Assembly: GCA_900557175.1 (NCBI GenBank)
Contig: USSL01000103.1
Coordinates: forward strand, 1 to 6,452
Direction of reading: 5' to 3'
Origin: an uncultured Eubacteriales bacterium
GTDB taxonomy: Bacteria > Bacillota > Clostridia > Lachnospirales > Lachnospiraceae
Length of the DNA stretch: 6,452 nucleotides
The notes beneath the pieces are model-generated. The model saw only the letters and a list, made by a program, of their open reading frames with translations, was not told where the DNA came from and did no database searches. Shown in pieces: positions 6,292 to 6,452 of the stretch (the stretch's first letter is position 1; each line of letters opens with the position of its first letter). The position numbers and the translations under genes were made by a program.

Positions 6292-6452
6292 TTAGTTTGA
6301 TGACGGAATGAAGTTTACTTTTTCTTCGCCGCAGTCCGGACATGTCCATTCTTCCGGCAATTCCTTAAATGATGTGCCCGGGCGAATCTCTCCATCCTCA
6401 TCGCCAAGCTCAGGAATATATTCATAGCCACAGCCCATGCACACATAGCGTC
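6292..6452 (-). CDS. Rubredoxin, nearly complete (amino end cut by window edge)
   Basis: Rubredoxin is a small one-electron carrier with a single iron held by four cysteines. The 52 visible residues start RYVCMGCGYEYIPELGD and contain both metal-binding hairpins, C-M-G-C-G and C-P-D-C-G, about 33 residues apart, with the typical G-D and P-G-T-x-F-x-x-L-P-x-x-W-x-C-P segments between them. This spacing is that of a true rubredoxin and differs from the shorter rubredoxin-like end of rubrerythrin. A free rubredoxin would lack only its first one to four residues here, but a longer protein with a C-terminal rubredoxin domain cannot be ruled out because the edge cuts it. It lies 22 bases upstream of the flavodiiron gene and is its likely electron donor. 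The promoter lies outside the window. Confidence 0.93.
   Translation of the reverse strand, partial: RYVCMGCGYEYIPELGDEDGEIRPGTSFKELPEEWTCPDCGEEKVNFIPSSN

Noticed and set aside
6292..6452. C-terminal domain of rubrerythrin
   Set aside because: The two cysteine pairs are about 33 residues apart with the P-G-T-x-F segment, as in true rubredoxin; rubrerythrin has a much shorter spacing.

Overview
The window looks like ordinary core chromosome of an anaerobic, low-to-moderate GC Gram-positive bacterium, most likely a Clostridia member of the Lachnospiraceae type. That placement is inferred from the strong AGGAGG ribosome sites, the secG-rnr-smpB gene order, a UPF0371 (DUF1846) protein, a Gram-positive style lipoprotein signal, and a rubredoxin next to an F-type flavodiiron protein. 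No mobile element, CRISPR array, tRNA or rRNA was recognised.

Layout. Positions 1-2599 hold a minus-strand cluster read in the order secG, rnr, smpB: the SecYEG channel subunit SecG, the exoribonuclease RNase R, and the tmRNA partner SmpB (cut by the left edge). A hairpin terminator and an 18-bp tandem duplication lie between secG and rnr; rnr and smpB overlap by 20 bp. Positions 2600-2782 are a divergent promoter region. Positions 2783-4294 (plus) encode a complete UPF0371/DUF1846 protein of unknown function, closed by a strong terminator. Positions 4417-4926 (plus) encode a small lipoprotein that I cannot assign to a named family. Positions 4927-5066 separate convergent genes and contain a very GC-rich hairpin and a 14-bp tandem repeat. 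Positions 5067-6452 (minus) encode rubredoxin (cut by the right edge) followed by a flavodiiron protein.

How the genes work together. RNase R and SmpB belong to ribosome rescue and RNA quality control, and their overlap suggests coupled expression. Rubredoxin and the flavodiiron protein form a plausible electron-transfer pair reducing O2 (or NO), an oxygen-protection module of anaerobes. The UPF0371 gene and the lipoprotein gene look like separate single-gene units.

I found no convincing new multi-gene system. The points most worth a second look are small: the tandem repeat with twin two-codon ORFs ahead of rnr, the hairpin terminator inside the secG-rnr interval, the uncharacterised UPF0371 protein with a P-loop-like segment, the orphan lipoprotein, and the repeat that resembles the 3' end of the flavodiiron gene.
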